From Chlamydiales bacterium (GTDB lineage Bacteria; Chlamydiota; Chlamydiia; Chlamydiales; Simkaniaceae), in contig JACKPO010000003.1 in NCBI GenBank assembly GCA_024233515.1, positions 62,001-126,000 on the forward strand: a stretch of 64,000 nucleotides of DNA. Reading direction: 5' to 3'. The position numbers and the translations under genes are program-made. Of the stretch, positions 52,016 to 60,258 are shown in pieces (position 1 is the first letter of the stretch; each line of letters opens with the position of its first letter). A model generated the notes under the pieces. It was given only the letters and a program-made list of their open reading frames with translations. It was not told the origin of the DNA and made no database searches.

Positions 52016-52978
52016 ATGAAACATTATATTGGATTAGAGGGTGTCGTCAAAAGATGGTCAATCCTTAAGTCCTCCCTGTGGAAAATTTCATCGTTGTCCT
52101 CCTTCAAGAGCCCACTTGGGCTCTCTGCATCGGACGCCTTGAACTTTCCTCACAGAGAAGGCCTTCTTTATTGACCATCTTTTGACGACACCCTCTAGAT
52201 ATTTCAAAGAAAGAGACAGCTGTTTGTATGATTGATGAACAAGGAAAAGTGCTTCATGAAAAAATGGTAATAACAGATCCCGACACTATTTACGATACAA
52301 TCAAAGGATTTGGAAATTACGAGATTGATACCGTGGGGCTAGAAAGTGGATCGTGGAGCTACTGGATGGAAGAAGAGCTCATTAGTAGAGGACTACCAGC
52401 ACTAACTTGTGATGCAAGAAAAATAGCAACATTTTTAAGTCTGAAAATAAATAAGACAGACAAGAATGATGCAAGAGGAATTGCCGAGTGCTTAAGAGTG
52501 GGGTGTATTTCAACAATAGCTCCTAAATCCAAAAGACACCTGGGGTTAAGTGTATTACTTAAAAGCCGAAAAGCAACTTGTCATGGGAAAAGTAGACCTG
52601 CAAATGGCAATCAGAGGATTAATCAAGCCTTTTGGAAAAATGATGAACCCACACCAGGGAAAAGCATTTATCGAAAGTGTTCTCAAGAATATCAAAGAGC
52701 TCCCTGAGACAGCTCGGGAAGGAATTGAAGCAATGATAGAATGCTTTAAAAAACTGACAGAAGAAATCAAAAGGCTCGATAAACAGATTACTAAACTAGC
52801 AGGAGAAATCCCCGAAACAAAACGGCTAATGTCAATCCCCGGTATCGGTATGGTTACAGCATTAACATATTATACAGAGATCGGAAACCCCAAAAGATTT
52901 AAAAAATCAAAGGACGTTGGAGCCTACATAGGGCTTATACTAATTAAAAATATTAAAATTACACATAATACTAATTAA
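52016..52978 (+). pseudogene. IS110-family transposase, broken by a MITE and a frameshift, 3' end lost
   Basis: The reading frame starts MKHYIGLE at 52016, is cut by a 159-bp palindromic element at 52037, and resumes at 52198 with ISKKETAVCMIDEQGKV. The DEDD-type N-terminal domain continues (VGLESGSWSYWMEE, CDARKIATFLSLKINKTDKNDARGIAE). Near 52545 the frame shifts, and the Transposase_20 domain follows (RLMSIPGIGMVTALTYYTEIG). Further downstream it is cut by the IS630 element at 52938. Removing the MITE with one TA restores LDISKK exactly. It cannot be active. Confidence 0.88.
52037..52195. mobile_element. 159-bp palindromic MITE (family A, copy 2) inside the IS110 transposase
   Basis: The left edge GAGGGTGTCGTCAAAAGATGG is matched by its perfect reverse complement at the right edge, extending to 26 bp plus the flanking TA. 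TA at 52035-52036 and 52196-52197 is the target duplication. Length and interior blocks (TCCTTCAAGAGCCCA, CGCCTTGAACTTT) agree with copy 1 at 19790-19948. The clean host gene around it proves insertion. Confidence 0.92.
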
Positions 52979-54107
52979 AAATATTAAAATTACACATGAG
53001 CCCAATCTCTCGAACATAAAGAAGTAACCAATTCAGAGTCATCGATAAAATCGTTCCAGGCTTCACTGCACGCTGTCAGTAAGTCTTCATCATCTTGAAA
53101 GCATCTATTGGAAAGGTGCTTTCTTCTTAGATGTTTCCAAATTTGCTCACAGGGATTAAGTTCAGGAGAAGCTGGTGGAAGGGGCAACAATGTGAGATTC
53201 GGAAACACTTGCAGTTTCTTGGTTGTATGCCATCCGGCTTTATCCAATACAATGACTGCATGTTTGTCTTTGGGCACACGTGACGCGATGTGCTCTAAAT
53301 GGATTTTCATTGTTTCAGTATTCGCATAGGGGGAGAAGGAGCCCCACCCTTCTCCCCCTAAAAGGGCACACCGCTCCAAAGAGATATGTGTACTTAAACT
53401 GTTGCTGCCTTACTGCTCGAGGACGTGTTCCTTTTATAGCCCACATTCTGCTAAGGCTTCCTTGTTGTCCAAAACGAGCCTCATCTTGAAACCAGATTTC
53501 AAACGTCTTTAATGTCTACGGTTTCAGGAAGCACAGCAGTTACTTGCTCTTGGAATTTTTTTTAAATTCTTCTTGTTTTTTAGATCTGATTTTGGATGGC
53601 GAGAGTTTATAGCACTTATCCAAACAAGAGAGGCTTTTTTAACTGATTATACGCGCTTTTTAATGAGCATTTGATCCCATACTTCTCTTCCATTAAGCGA
53701 AGAACATCTTTTCCCGTTATACTTCCTCCATCTCTTCCAGCTTGTAGCTCTAAAACAGCACAACGAAAAGCTTCTCTTCTTCGGGGATAAGAGGTTTTTT
53801 CCTCTACCTCCCTGTTCTCTTAATCCTTCAAGTCCTTTCTCTCGAAAGCGTCGAAGCCAATGGTAAAGGCTATTGCGTGCTACTCTAACTATATCTGCTA
53901 CTTCACTTGGTTTTTTGCCATCTTTTAGGTGACTAAAAGCTAAGAATCTAATCTTTTCCCTGGGGTGAGATGCAGATTTGGCTAGTCGAACAAAATCATG
54001 ATCGTAAATTGTTTGGGGAATAGCTTGATTAGGTGCTGTCATAAAATACCTCCTTCATGAATGGTAGGAGATACTTTAGTTGATTCAAGTAAAATATTCA
54101 ATTAGTA
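52938..54107. mobile_element. IS630-like element, decayed
   Basis: Both edges show TACTAATT followed by an A/T-rich GAATATTTTA-like stretch, in inverted orientation (52938 and 54107). About 1170 bp between them is a normal IS630 length. The left edge carries a tandem copy of the terminal 31 bp (52937-52998). It is inserted in the 3' part of the IS110 transposase. Boundaries are estimates, as the ends have drifted. Confidence 0.65.
52990..54042 (-). pseudogene. IS630-family transposase, frameshifted
   Basis: The N-terminal part (53647-54042) is a helix-turn-helix (PSEVADIVRVARNSLYHWLRRFREKGLEGL). A middle segment around 53390-53510 reads FEIWFQDEARFGQQGSLSRM in another frame, and the C-terminal part (52990-53379) has VIVLDKAGWHTTKKL and SPELNPCEQIWKHLRRKHL. 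The DDE acidic residues all remain, in DEARFG, LDKAGW and ELNPCEQ, but at least two frameshifts separate them. It is a recent pseudogene in the minus orientation. Confidence 0.88.
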
Positions 54108-54253
54108 TAAAGTACCAGAAGTCGATTGTCTTGATCGAGCGTGGAACAAATCATGCAATCAGCGCCCGTAAGATTTCTTCTCAAAATGGAGTTGATTATG
54201 TGTATATCTATGCAGAACATGGGCACTTTGAGCGTTGCACTCCCGTCGAGTAA
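54108..54253 (+). pseudogene. C-terminal fragment of a disrupted protein
   Basis: A frame directly after the IS630 right edge reads SIVLIERGTNHAISARKISS, then NGVDYVYIYAEHGHFERC and TPVE followed by TAA at 54251. It has ordinary amino acid composition and no start. It may be what is left of a gene cut by the mobile element nest. Its N-terminal partner was not found upstream of the IS110 remnant. Confidence 0.4.
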
Positions 54254-54276
54254 TTTTCTTCCTTTGAATCAAAAAG

Positions 54277-54302
54277 GCCACCCTGTTGGGTGGCTTTTTT
54301 TT
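54277..54302. terminator. Rho-independent terminator
   Basis: GCCACCC pairs with GGGTGGC around TGTT, followed by eight T on the plus strand and preceded by A residues, so it can work in both directions. It lies between the orphan fragment and the leucine dehydrogenase gene, whose stop is at its right edge. Confidence 0.85.
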
Positions 54303-55398
54303 ATGTAGAAGTGGTCGCGAAGCGGAAGCAAAGCTCTTCGGTTCGCTTGCCGATCCCTTTTTCGATGCGGTGATCTGCAAGAGAGACCGCTGCTTGATGA
54401 GTCGAGATATTGTTCTGTTGAGCTATTTCATAGATCTGAAGGAGTTGGTGGTAGACCTGATTGATCATATCGCGTGCACGAGTCGCATTGTACCCTTCTA
54501 ACGAGAGCTCATTCATCACGTTAATTAGCCCCCCTGCGTTGATCACAAAATCGGGAGCATAGAGAATCCCTCTTTCGCGCAAGTGATCCGCATCAGTCGG
54601 CTTTAATAGCTGGTTATTCGCTGCTCCAGCAATCGCGCGACACTTGAGATGGGGAATGGTCTGTTGATTAATAATTCCACCGAGCGCGCAAGGGGCTAGG
54701 ACATCACATTCGACTTGAAGGATTTCATCGGGGCTCACTCTTTCTGCGTCAAATTCATGTGCGAAATGCTCGATCACATCGATATCGACATCACTGATGA
54801 TGAGCTTAGCACCGGCCCAGAAGAGACGTTCAACAAGGCGTTTTCCCACACTTCCCACTCCCTGGATCGCAACAGTCTTTCCAATAAGAGAGTCAGAACC
54901 GTCTAGTTCTTGAAGGACCGATTGGATTCCTAAGAAAGTTCCATGCGCCGTAAAGGAAGATGGGTTTCCACTTCCACGTAGGTTATGGACTCCACACGCA
55001 TATTTTGTGGCACTTAAGATCGTTTCGATATCGTCGGGCGTACATCCCACATCTTCAGCACAAATGTACTTCCCCTCTAATCGGTTAACCGCCTCACCAA
55101 AAGCCCTCAAAAGCTCCGGGGTCTTTTGCGTTTTCGGGTCAGCAATGATCACACTCTTTGCGCCTCCAAGACCTACTTGAGCAATCGCTGCTTTGTAGGT
55201 CATCCCTTTAGAGAGGCGAAGGGCATCGGTCAGCGCATCATCGAAACTTTGATAAGGATAAATCCGAGTTCCTCCAAGGCCTGGCCCGAGGGTAGTGTTA
55301 TGAATGGCAATAATTCCCGTTAGTCCCGAATCTCCATCTGTCACTTTTACGACTTTTTCAAAACCTGAAACATCTAAAATTTCTTCTTGCACATTCAT
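54301..55398 (-). CDS. Leucine dehydrogenase (Glu/Leu/Phe/Val dehydrogenase family)
   Basis: This 365-aa NAD-dependent enzyme deaminates branched-chain amino acids, or the reverse. Family blocks are GPGLGGTRIYPY near residue 37 and MTYKAAIAQVGLGGAKSVI with the catalytic Lys near residue 78. The NAD loop is AIQGVGSVGKRLVERLFWAG, and the C-terminal dinucleotide domain ends with VINAGGLINVMNEL. Length is the expected 360 or so. The gene is alone on its strand between two terminators. Branched-chain ketoacid supply in an intracellular bacterium is plausible, but valine, leucine and phenylalanine specificity cannot be separated. Confidence 0.9.
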   Translation of the reverse strand: MNVQEEILDVSGFEKVVKVTDGDSGLTGIIAIHNTTLGPGLGGTRIYPYQSFDDALTDALRLSKGMTYKAAIAQVGLGGAKSVIIADPKTQKTPELLRAFGEAVNRLEGKYICAEDVGCTPDDIETILSATKYACGVHNLRGSGNPSSFTAHGTFLGIQSVLQELDGSDSLIGKTVAIQGVGSVGKRLVERLFWAGAKLIISDVDIDVIEHFAHEFDAERVSPDEILQVECDVLAPCALGGIINQQTIPHLKCRAIAGAANNQLLKPTDADHLRERGILYAPDFVINAGGLINVMNELSLEGYNATRARDMINQVYHQLLQIYEIAQQNNISTHQAAVSLADHRIEKGIGKRTEELCFRFATTST

Positions 55399-55484
55399 CT
55401 CTCAAGATCTCCCAATAGATAATTTTTCAAAACCTAAAGCTTAACATGAGTTGATGTCACAAAGCAAGAAGTTAAAATAAAGAA

Positions 55485-55504
55485 GACCGCCCCGAAAGGC
55501 GGTC
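55485..55504. terminator. Hairpin upstream of leucine dehydrogenase
   Basis: GACCGCC pairs with GGCGGTC around a six-base loop, with short A/T runs on both sides (AAGAA, CCTCTTC). It is bidirectional in form and would end transcripts from the nucleoside hydrolase side. Confidence 0.55.
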
Positions 55505-55632
55505 CTCTTCATGGATTGAGGTATGGACTTTTGCGGCCGGCTTCTTGATGCCAGCTTAAGAAAAACTTTACACGAACTTTAAACAGGGAGCGTAATTTAT
55601 GCAAGAATTATTTTGATTCGTTGTGATTTTTT

Positions 55633-55782
55633 GAACCCCTCCCACTAAAATTTTTCGTCGAGTTTTTGGATTATTTTGGCCGAGCTTTCGAATCAATTTA
55701 TGGGGGCTATATAATAAATTGATTCGAAAATCGGTGCAAAAGAACCGAAAAATCGACTGAAACCTTTTAGTGGGAGGGGTTC
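55633..55782. mobile_element. 150-bp palindromic MITE-like element (family D)
   Basis: GAACCCCTCCCACTAAAA at 55633-55650 is the perfect reverse complement of 55765-55782, and an inner pair (TCGAATCAATTTAT with ATAAATTGATTCGA) continues the fold. The flanks show TT on both sides. The right arm provides the last codons and the TAA stop of the nucleoside hydrolase (minus strand). It shares no ends with families A, B or C. Confidence 0.82.
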
Positions 55783-56816
55783 TTGAAATTCCCCTTCCGA
55801 TTGAGTGCTTCAAGGAAGATCGAATAGAAGGCTTTAGCATCAATATTGGTTGCTACTTGAACATTTGCTCCTATCTTTGTCATCATCACCCGTCCATACT
55901 CTGGACCTTTTTTCAAGTTAATGGTGAGCTTTAGATCGCGATAAGTAGCGACCTCAGGGTGAGCCACAAGAACGGCTGCTAAGGGATCCCAAAAGGTACT
56001 ACGTGTCCGATTCGATAGGTTCGAATAAGGCTTGATCACTTCATAGACAAAGTTTGCGCACGGAGTCTCCCGATTGTCTGAAAGTTCCTGGAAAAACTCT
56101 TTTGTAATGGGAACATGCTCCGCAGTATCTAAAGGAATAAACGTGATAGGAACCCCAGAGGATAAAACCTGGTCAGCAGCTTTGGCGTCGATATGGATAT
56201 TGTATTCGGCAACTTGGTTCCGAAATCCTTGGGGTCTTCCCACAAGATTACCCGAAGTGAGGATCGCCCCTCCTAAAATAAAAATCCGCTCGATATGGTC
56301 TTTCAGTTGCGGGGTTTGATCAAGGGCCATCGCAAGATCGGTTAAGGGGCCAAGACAGAGGAGGGTTGTCTTAATGGGATTCTTCATGATCAGGTCGGTC
56401 AGATAGCCCACTCCCTCTTCCCTGACTGGACGAACCGGGTTTTGTGGAAGTTTAATTCCCCCAACGGTATCGGCTTCTTGCCTCCATTCGTTAGGGTAAC
56501 CCCCAACAGGACTCAAGGAACGTCTTGAGCCAAATGCAACGGGAACATGGGAGCGCCCTGCAAGTTCTAAGAGATTTGAAATATTCACTCCCCCATTTTC
56601 GATATGGGAAATCCCTGTCCCTGTGGTGATAATCGCATTGAGATCGATCCGGGGTGTTTTTAAAAGGTAAAGAATCGCCATCATGTCATCAAGAGAAGCA
56701 TCGGTATCGACAATCAAGTTCACAGGATGGGAACCATCAACACTGACTTTTCCTTCTGCCTGAGCCAGGGAGAAACACACTGCTAAAAAGATTAGGAATT
56801 TTCGTATCAACAACAT
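55767..56816 (-). CDS. Secreted inosine-uridine-type nucleoside hydrolase
   Basis: This 349-aa protein has a signal peptide (FLIFLAVCFSLAQAEG), so it acts outside the inner membrane. The family's metal motif VDTDASLDDMMAILYLL near residue 36 stands for the usual DTDPGxDDA; the aspartates are kept, but Pro-Gly is Ala-Ser. A GPLTDLAMAL segment and LGGAIL near residue 180 are typical. It probably releases bases from nucleosides as a scavenging step. The last four codons (NPSH) and the stop come from a palindromic MITE; the original C-terminus was probably longer. Confidence 0.85.
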   Translation of the reverse strand: MLLIRKFLIFLAVCFSLAQAEGKVSVDGSHPVNLIVDTDASLDDMMAILYLLKTPRIDLNAIITTGTGISHIENGGVNISNLLELAGRSHVPVAFGSRRSLSPVGGYPNEWRQEADTVGGIKLPQNPVRPVREEGVGYLTDLIMKNPIKTTLLCLGPLTDLAMALDQTPQLKDHIERIFILGGAILTSGNLVGRPQGFRNQVAEYNIHIDAKAADQVLSSGVPITFIPLDTAEHVPITKEFFQELSDNRETPCANFVYEVIKPYSNLSNRTRSTFWDPLAAVLVAHPEVATYRDLKLTINLKKGPEYGRVMMTKIGANVQVATNIDAKAFYSIFLEALNRKGNFKNPSH

Positions 56817-56880
56817 GCTCTATTGATAAACGATAAAGCGCTCTTTTGCAACAAAAAAAAGATTACGATATTCTGAAAAT

Positions 56881-57672
56881 ATGACCTTTGAAATCATCAG
56901 CTTTGCATTTGTCGGGATTCTCGCAGGCCTTCTTTCAGGACTACTGGGGATCGGTGGAGGCGTTGTCACGATTCCCCTCCTCCTTGTGATCTTCAAGTTT
57001 TTAGGCCTTCCTGCCTCATCGATGATGCACCTGGCGATTGGAACCTCACTTGCCGCGATGGTCTTTAATACCCTCTCTTCGAGCACTGCGCATTATCGAA
57101 AAGGAGCCGTCCTCTTTTCTATTGTGAAACCGATGGCACTTGGTGTTGTCGTTGGAGCTCTTCTGGGGGCAACGATTGCTCGTTTCGCCTCCTCCAGTTT
57201 CCTTCAGATCTTCTTTGGCTGTTTTGAGCTTCTCCTTGGGATTCGCTTTCTTTTACCTGAGCCAAAAATCATTCGAGATAAAAAGCTTCCCTCTTTCTGG
57301 GGACTTTCTTCTATTTCTCTAGGTGTCACGACCCTCTCGACTATGCTGGGCATTGGAGGAGGAATCGTCAATGTTCCCATCCTTACCCATTTTAATGTTC
57401 CGGTAAAACAAGCGATCGGGACCTCATCAGCCCTTAGTTTTTTGATTTCCCTTTTTGGAGCCCTTTTCTTTCTCATGATGGGGATGCACACCTCTCATGT
57501 TCATGAATCGGTTGGCTATCTCTATCTTCCAGCTTTCGTCGTCATCAGTATTGTCTCTTTTTTCATCGCACCCTACGGAGCAAAACTCGCCCACCGCCTC
57601 CACACCAAAGTCCTCAAACGGATCTTTGGTCTAGCCCTTCTGGCAGCAGGGGCTACAATGATTTTTAATTAA
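56881..57672 (+). CDS. TSUP-family permease (TauE/SafE-like)
   Basis: This 263-aa membrane protein has the duplicated pattern of the TauE/SafE family. The N-terminal half shows FVGILAGLLSGLLGIGGGVVTIPLL and the C-terminal half shows GVTTLSTMLGIGGGIVNVPIL, each followed by AIGTSLAAM or AIGTSSALSFL. Members export or import sulfite and related sulfur anions, but substrates vary. It has eight or so spans, the normal length, and an intact start at 56881. It sits divergently beside the nucleoside hydrolase. No sulfur metabolism genes are nearby to specify the substrate. Confidence 0.9.
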   Translation: MTFEIISFAFVGILAGLLSGLLGIGGGVVTIPLLLVIFKFLGLPASSMMHLAIGTSLAAMVFNTLSSSTAHYRKGAVLFSIVKPMALGVVVGALLGATIARFASSSFLQIFFGCFELLLGIRFLLPEPKIIRDKKLPSFWGLSSISLGVTTLSTMLGIGGGIVNVPILTHFNVPVKQAIGTSSALSFLISLFGALFFLMMGMHTSHVHESVGYLYLPAFVVISIVSFFIAPYGAKLAHRLHTKVLKRIFGLALLAAGATMIFN

Positions 57673-57769
57673 ACCATCCTTCTATGGGATCGGGAAGAAC
57701 GAGCTTCATTGCTTGCTCTACTAGTTCAGGAAGGGCTTCACAGGTGTAAGCTCTGGAATAAGGTGACAC
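57665..57769 (-). pseudogene. Possible C-terminal gene fragment
   Basis: On the minus strand, a 34-codon frame reads SPYSRAYTCEALPELVEQAM and KLVLPDPIEGWFN before a TAA that overlaps the TSUP stop. It starts at a GTG without a ribosome site. The composition is protein-like, so it may be a remnant of a larger gene. Weakly supported. Confidence 0.25.
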
Positions 57770-57804
57770 TTTTTAAGTCCCCAAGTGATTCCCTTTTGCC
57801 CCTT

Positions 57805-58710
57805 TTAGATTTTTGCAATCTCTACAAAAGCTAGCGATTGATAGTATCTGCTTTGGATCGTGCTCGCTTGGGTGATTGCTTGACTGACTGAGTCTGTCTT
57901 TGCAATCTCAATGACTGCTTTTAAGTTCACGTCATATTCTTTGATATCCATCGAAAAATAGTCACCTCGTCCTTGATGAAATGACTCGATAGCTCCTTCT
58001 TTAGGGTTTCCTTTTTTCATCTCAATGAGCAAAATCTCTTCCTTAAATTCAGGCATATCCTTCGTTAACTCTTTGATCTCTTCTGCTACATTGTTATCAA
58101 CTCCAAGTGCATTATTGAAAACATAGAGAAGAGCAATACTTTTGTAAGCTTCGTCCTGAATCATCAGAGCTGTTTCCTTAGCCCCTTTTAAATCAACTTT
58201 TGCTTGAGCTCCAGCGATTAAACTCAGGGCTTTATTTCTCAAATCTCCCTCGATATCTTGAGCAAGCTCTTTTCCCTTTTGGGGGCTGTTTAAAGAAATC
58301 ACAACCGCTGTCAGGGCTAGTTTTTCATTGTTAGAAAATTTAGGGCAGTTTTTGATTAACTGGATTGTTTTTTCTGGGCTTAATTGAGCGAGTCGTATGA
58401 GGATCGAGTCATCAGCAACCATTAGACCTATTTCAGAACCTTCATCGTATCCGTGTAGAACAAATAAAAATTCTTCATGGATATCAACCTTTAGGGTTTC
58501 AAGATGACTGAAGGTATCTTGTATATGCCTATAGTCCTGAACCCTTTCACTATTCGGCCCTTCTTGAGCAAGTGAATGAAAGCCTTTGGAAGCTTCCGAG
58601 ACATTTAGAATATCAGGAACTGATAGCTGACTTACAATATTCATCCATGGAACAAAAGGTAGTTCTTTCCACGATGGTTGTTCTGAATTTGTTACCGTTT
58701 CAACAGTCAT
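57805..58710 (-). CDS. F-box-like protein with helical repeats
   Basis: This 301-aa protein begins behind AAGGGG. Residues 15-50 (WKELPFVPWMNIVSQLSVPD and ILNVSEASKGFHSLA) fit an F-box: hydrophobic L-P-x-x, I/V at the i+8 position, SxLSVPDIL and a final W/F-x-LA. The rest is helical, with segments like DLKGAKETALMIQDEAYKSI and QASTIQSRYYQSLAFVEIAK that resemble the 32-residue units of the pseudogene at 62.1-63.0 kb. F-box effectors recruit host SCF ubiquitin ligases; use of that route here is inference. A hairpin separates it from the RhoGAP gene. Confidence 0.75.
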   Translation of the reverse strand: MTVETVTNSEQPSWKELPFVPWMNIVSQLSVPDILNVSEASKGFHSLAQEGPNSERVQDYRHIQDTFSHLETLKVDIHEEFLFVLHGYDEGSEIGLMVADDSILIRLAQLSPEKTIQLIKNCPKFSNNEKLALTAVVISLNSPQKGKELAQDIEGDLRNKALSLIAGAQAKVDLKGAKETALMIQDEAYKSIALLYVFNNALGVDNNVAEEIKELTKDMPEFKEEILLIEMKKGNPKEGAIESFHQGRGDYFSMDIKEYDVNLKAVIEIAKTDSVSQAITQASTIQSRYYQSLAFVEIAKI

Positions 58711-58743
58711 TTGTTTTCCCCTTTTTAATGTGTTAGGTATAAG

Positions 58744-58766
58744 AGCCAGCCTTCTTGAAGCTGGCT
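58744..58766 (-). terminator. Hairpin between RhoGAP and F-box genes
   Basis: AGCCAGC pairs with GCTGGCT around a nine-base loop; the minus transcript continues CUUAUACC without a real U-run, so it may be a weak terminator or attenuator. GTTAGGTATA next to it equals a family C arm. Confidence 0.45.
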
Positions 58767-58784
58767 TCTTTGTCTGATGGTTGT

Positions 58785-59543
58785 TTACTGCCTAGGAACG
58801 AAGTGATTGACTAAAATATTCATGAGGCGGAGGTTTTTCTCCCCTCTTTCTCCGCTAACCCTGAGGGTTTGTGTTGCCTCGTCTCCAGTTGGGCGTTTAT
58901 ATTCTTCTTTTCCACTGCGAATGCGCGCACCTGTTGCCACATCGATGTGGTCAGTCGGTAAAAGAAGTGTAGGCCCTAGGCTAGTATTCAAGTTCGATAG
59001 GGACATTTTGTTCTCGTCAGAATGGCTTAAGACTTCTCCAACAACTTCGATCACTTTTCCTAATCTCATGAGATTTTCAGGAGAGGTCGTAGTAGTGATG
59101 TAGTTGATCGTTGCTTTTGCAACAGCCTCTTCAATTTCTTTCCTTTCCTGTTCACTTGTATTTGGATCTATACGCTTACTCGTATCCATCAAGCGATCTA
59201 AGTGCTCAAGCTGCTCTTCAGTAAAGATAGGTTCTTCTTTGATTTGCTTCTTGAGGATTCCAGAAACGTCATGGATTGAAATAATATGATTTCTGAGTGA
59301 GTGAGGTATCCCATTATTATAAGCTACGCCTTCAAGGGAGCTAAAAGCTTGAATATTCTTGTCATTTCCTCTCAAGCGGAAAATCCCTCCTTCCTTGGCA
59401 TTGTTTCTTAAAACATGACAGAGTGTCATTGTTTTTTGCATCTCTTCTTGAGCCTTACTTGGAATCATGACAAAGTCATTCTCAAGTGGTTGATTATGAG
59501 TGTGATTAGGAATATGTGTTTGTGTATTGACTGTTGTAGCCAT
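58785..59543 (-). CDS. RhoGAP-domain protein
   Basis: This 252-aa protein has a eukaryotic-type RhoGAP domain across residues 35-250. The arginine finger lies in GGIFRLRGNDKNIQ (R56), the next helix is IHDVSGILKKQIKEEPIF, and the signature LMRLGKVIEVVGEVLSH, DENKMSLSNLNTSLGPTLLLP (residues 158-196) matches the NKMT..NLA..FGPTLL segment of Rho GTPase-activating proteins. It would accelerate GTP hydrolysis by host Rac/Rho/Cdc42. The N-terminal 30 residues are polar (TNTQTHIPNHTHNQP) and may be a secretion signal. GGGGGAA precedes the ATG. Export is inferred; no bacterial target is plausible. Confidence 0.85.
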   Translation of the reverse strand: MATTVNTQTHIPNHTHNQPLENDFVMIPSKAQEEMQKTMTLCHVLRNNAKEGGIFRLRGNDKNIQAFSSLEGVAYNNGIPHSLRNHIISIHDVSGILKKQIKEEPIFTEEQLEHLDRLMDTSKRIDPNTSEQERKEIEEAVAKATINYITTTTSPENLMRLGKVIEVVGEVLSHSDENKMSLSNLNTSLGPTLLLPTDHIDVATGARIRSGKEEYKRPTGDEATQTLRVSGERGEKNLRLMNILVNHFVPRQ

Positions 59544-59633
59544 ACTTCCCCCATTTTGTTTAAAAAATTTAATAAATACTTAAATATTATAACATTTTAT
59601 TGAATTAATTTAAACTATCTTGCAAGTTATTGA

Positions 59634-60188
59634 TTATAATGGGGATATGGAATTAGGGCCCGAGGGACCATGGTGCCAGAAGTTGTATTGCTCCTCAAGG
59701 CGCTTTGCTTCCTGGTCGATCTCTTGGGAGGAGAGCTCCTCGTCCTTAAGAAGGGTAATGAGATGGCGTTTGAAGGCCTCAGGAGAGGACCGTTTCATCT
59801 TGGAGAGAAGCTCCATCGCCTCCTCTTTCGATTTGATGTATTTTGAGAATTTCCACTGGACTGCGCGGCGAAGGGCAAAGTGGTTTTCTGAATAAAACGC
59901 TTTGTAGGAAAAAAGCTCTAGATCTTGCTTAGAACAGATCTTCTCTGCTTGTTGAATGAGCGCCTCGAAATGTTTATTCTGTGAGTTGATAATTTTTGTC
60001 GTGAAAAGAGAAAGGGGTTTATTCGGTAGCCCTTTTTGGATTTTCTTAAACGCAGCACTGAGCAAAAAGAAATTCAGATGAACAACAGGAGTTCGCAACT
60101 CTTTTTCTTCTTGAGCAGGCTCCCGTTTTCCTTTAAAGATCGAGGTGATCTTTTCAAGTGACTGTTTCAATTTCGATTCTTTTCCCAT
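59634..60188 (-). CDS. Hypothetical helical protein
   Basis: This 184-aa protein starts at the ATG at 60188; an earlier start adds seven residues. It is rich in charged helices (KQSLEKITSIFKGKREPAQE, KIICSKQDLELFSYKAFYSE) and has no signal peptide or membrane segment. Sequences such as EEAMELLSKMKRSSPEAFKR suggest an alpha-helical bundle. No family is recognised. Between it and the malic enzyme gene are 70 bp. Confidence 0.55.
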   Translation of the reverse strand: MGKESKLKQSLEKITSIFKGKREPAQEEKELRTPVVHLNFFLLSAAFKKIQKGLPNKPLSLFTTKIINSQNKHFEALIQQAEKICSKQDLELFSYKAFYSENHFALRRAVQWKFSKYIKSKEEAMELLSKMKRSSPEAFKRHLITLLKDEELSSQEIDQEAKRLEEQYNFWHHGPSGPNSISPL

Positions 60189-60258
60189 GCCAAATACGCA
60201 TTTGTGCAAACTGGGCGAAATCTTAACTCGATCTTAATATTGCTTACAAGGAAAAAGT

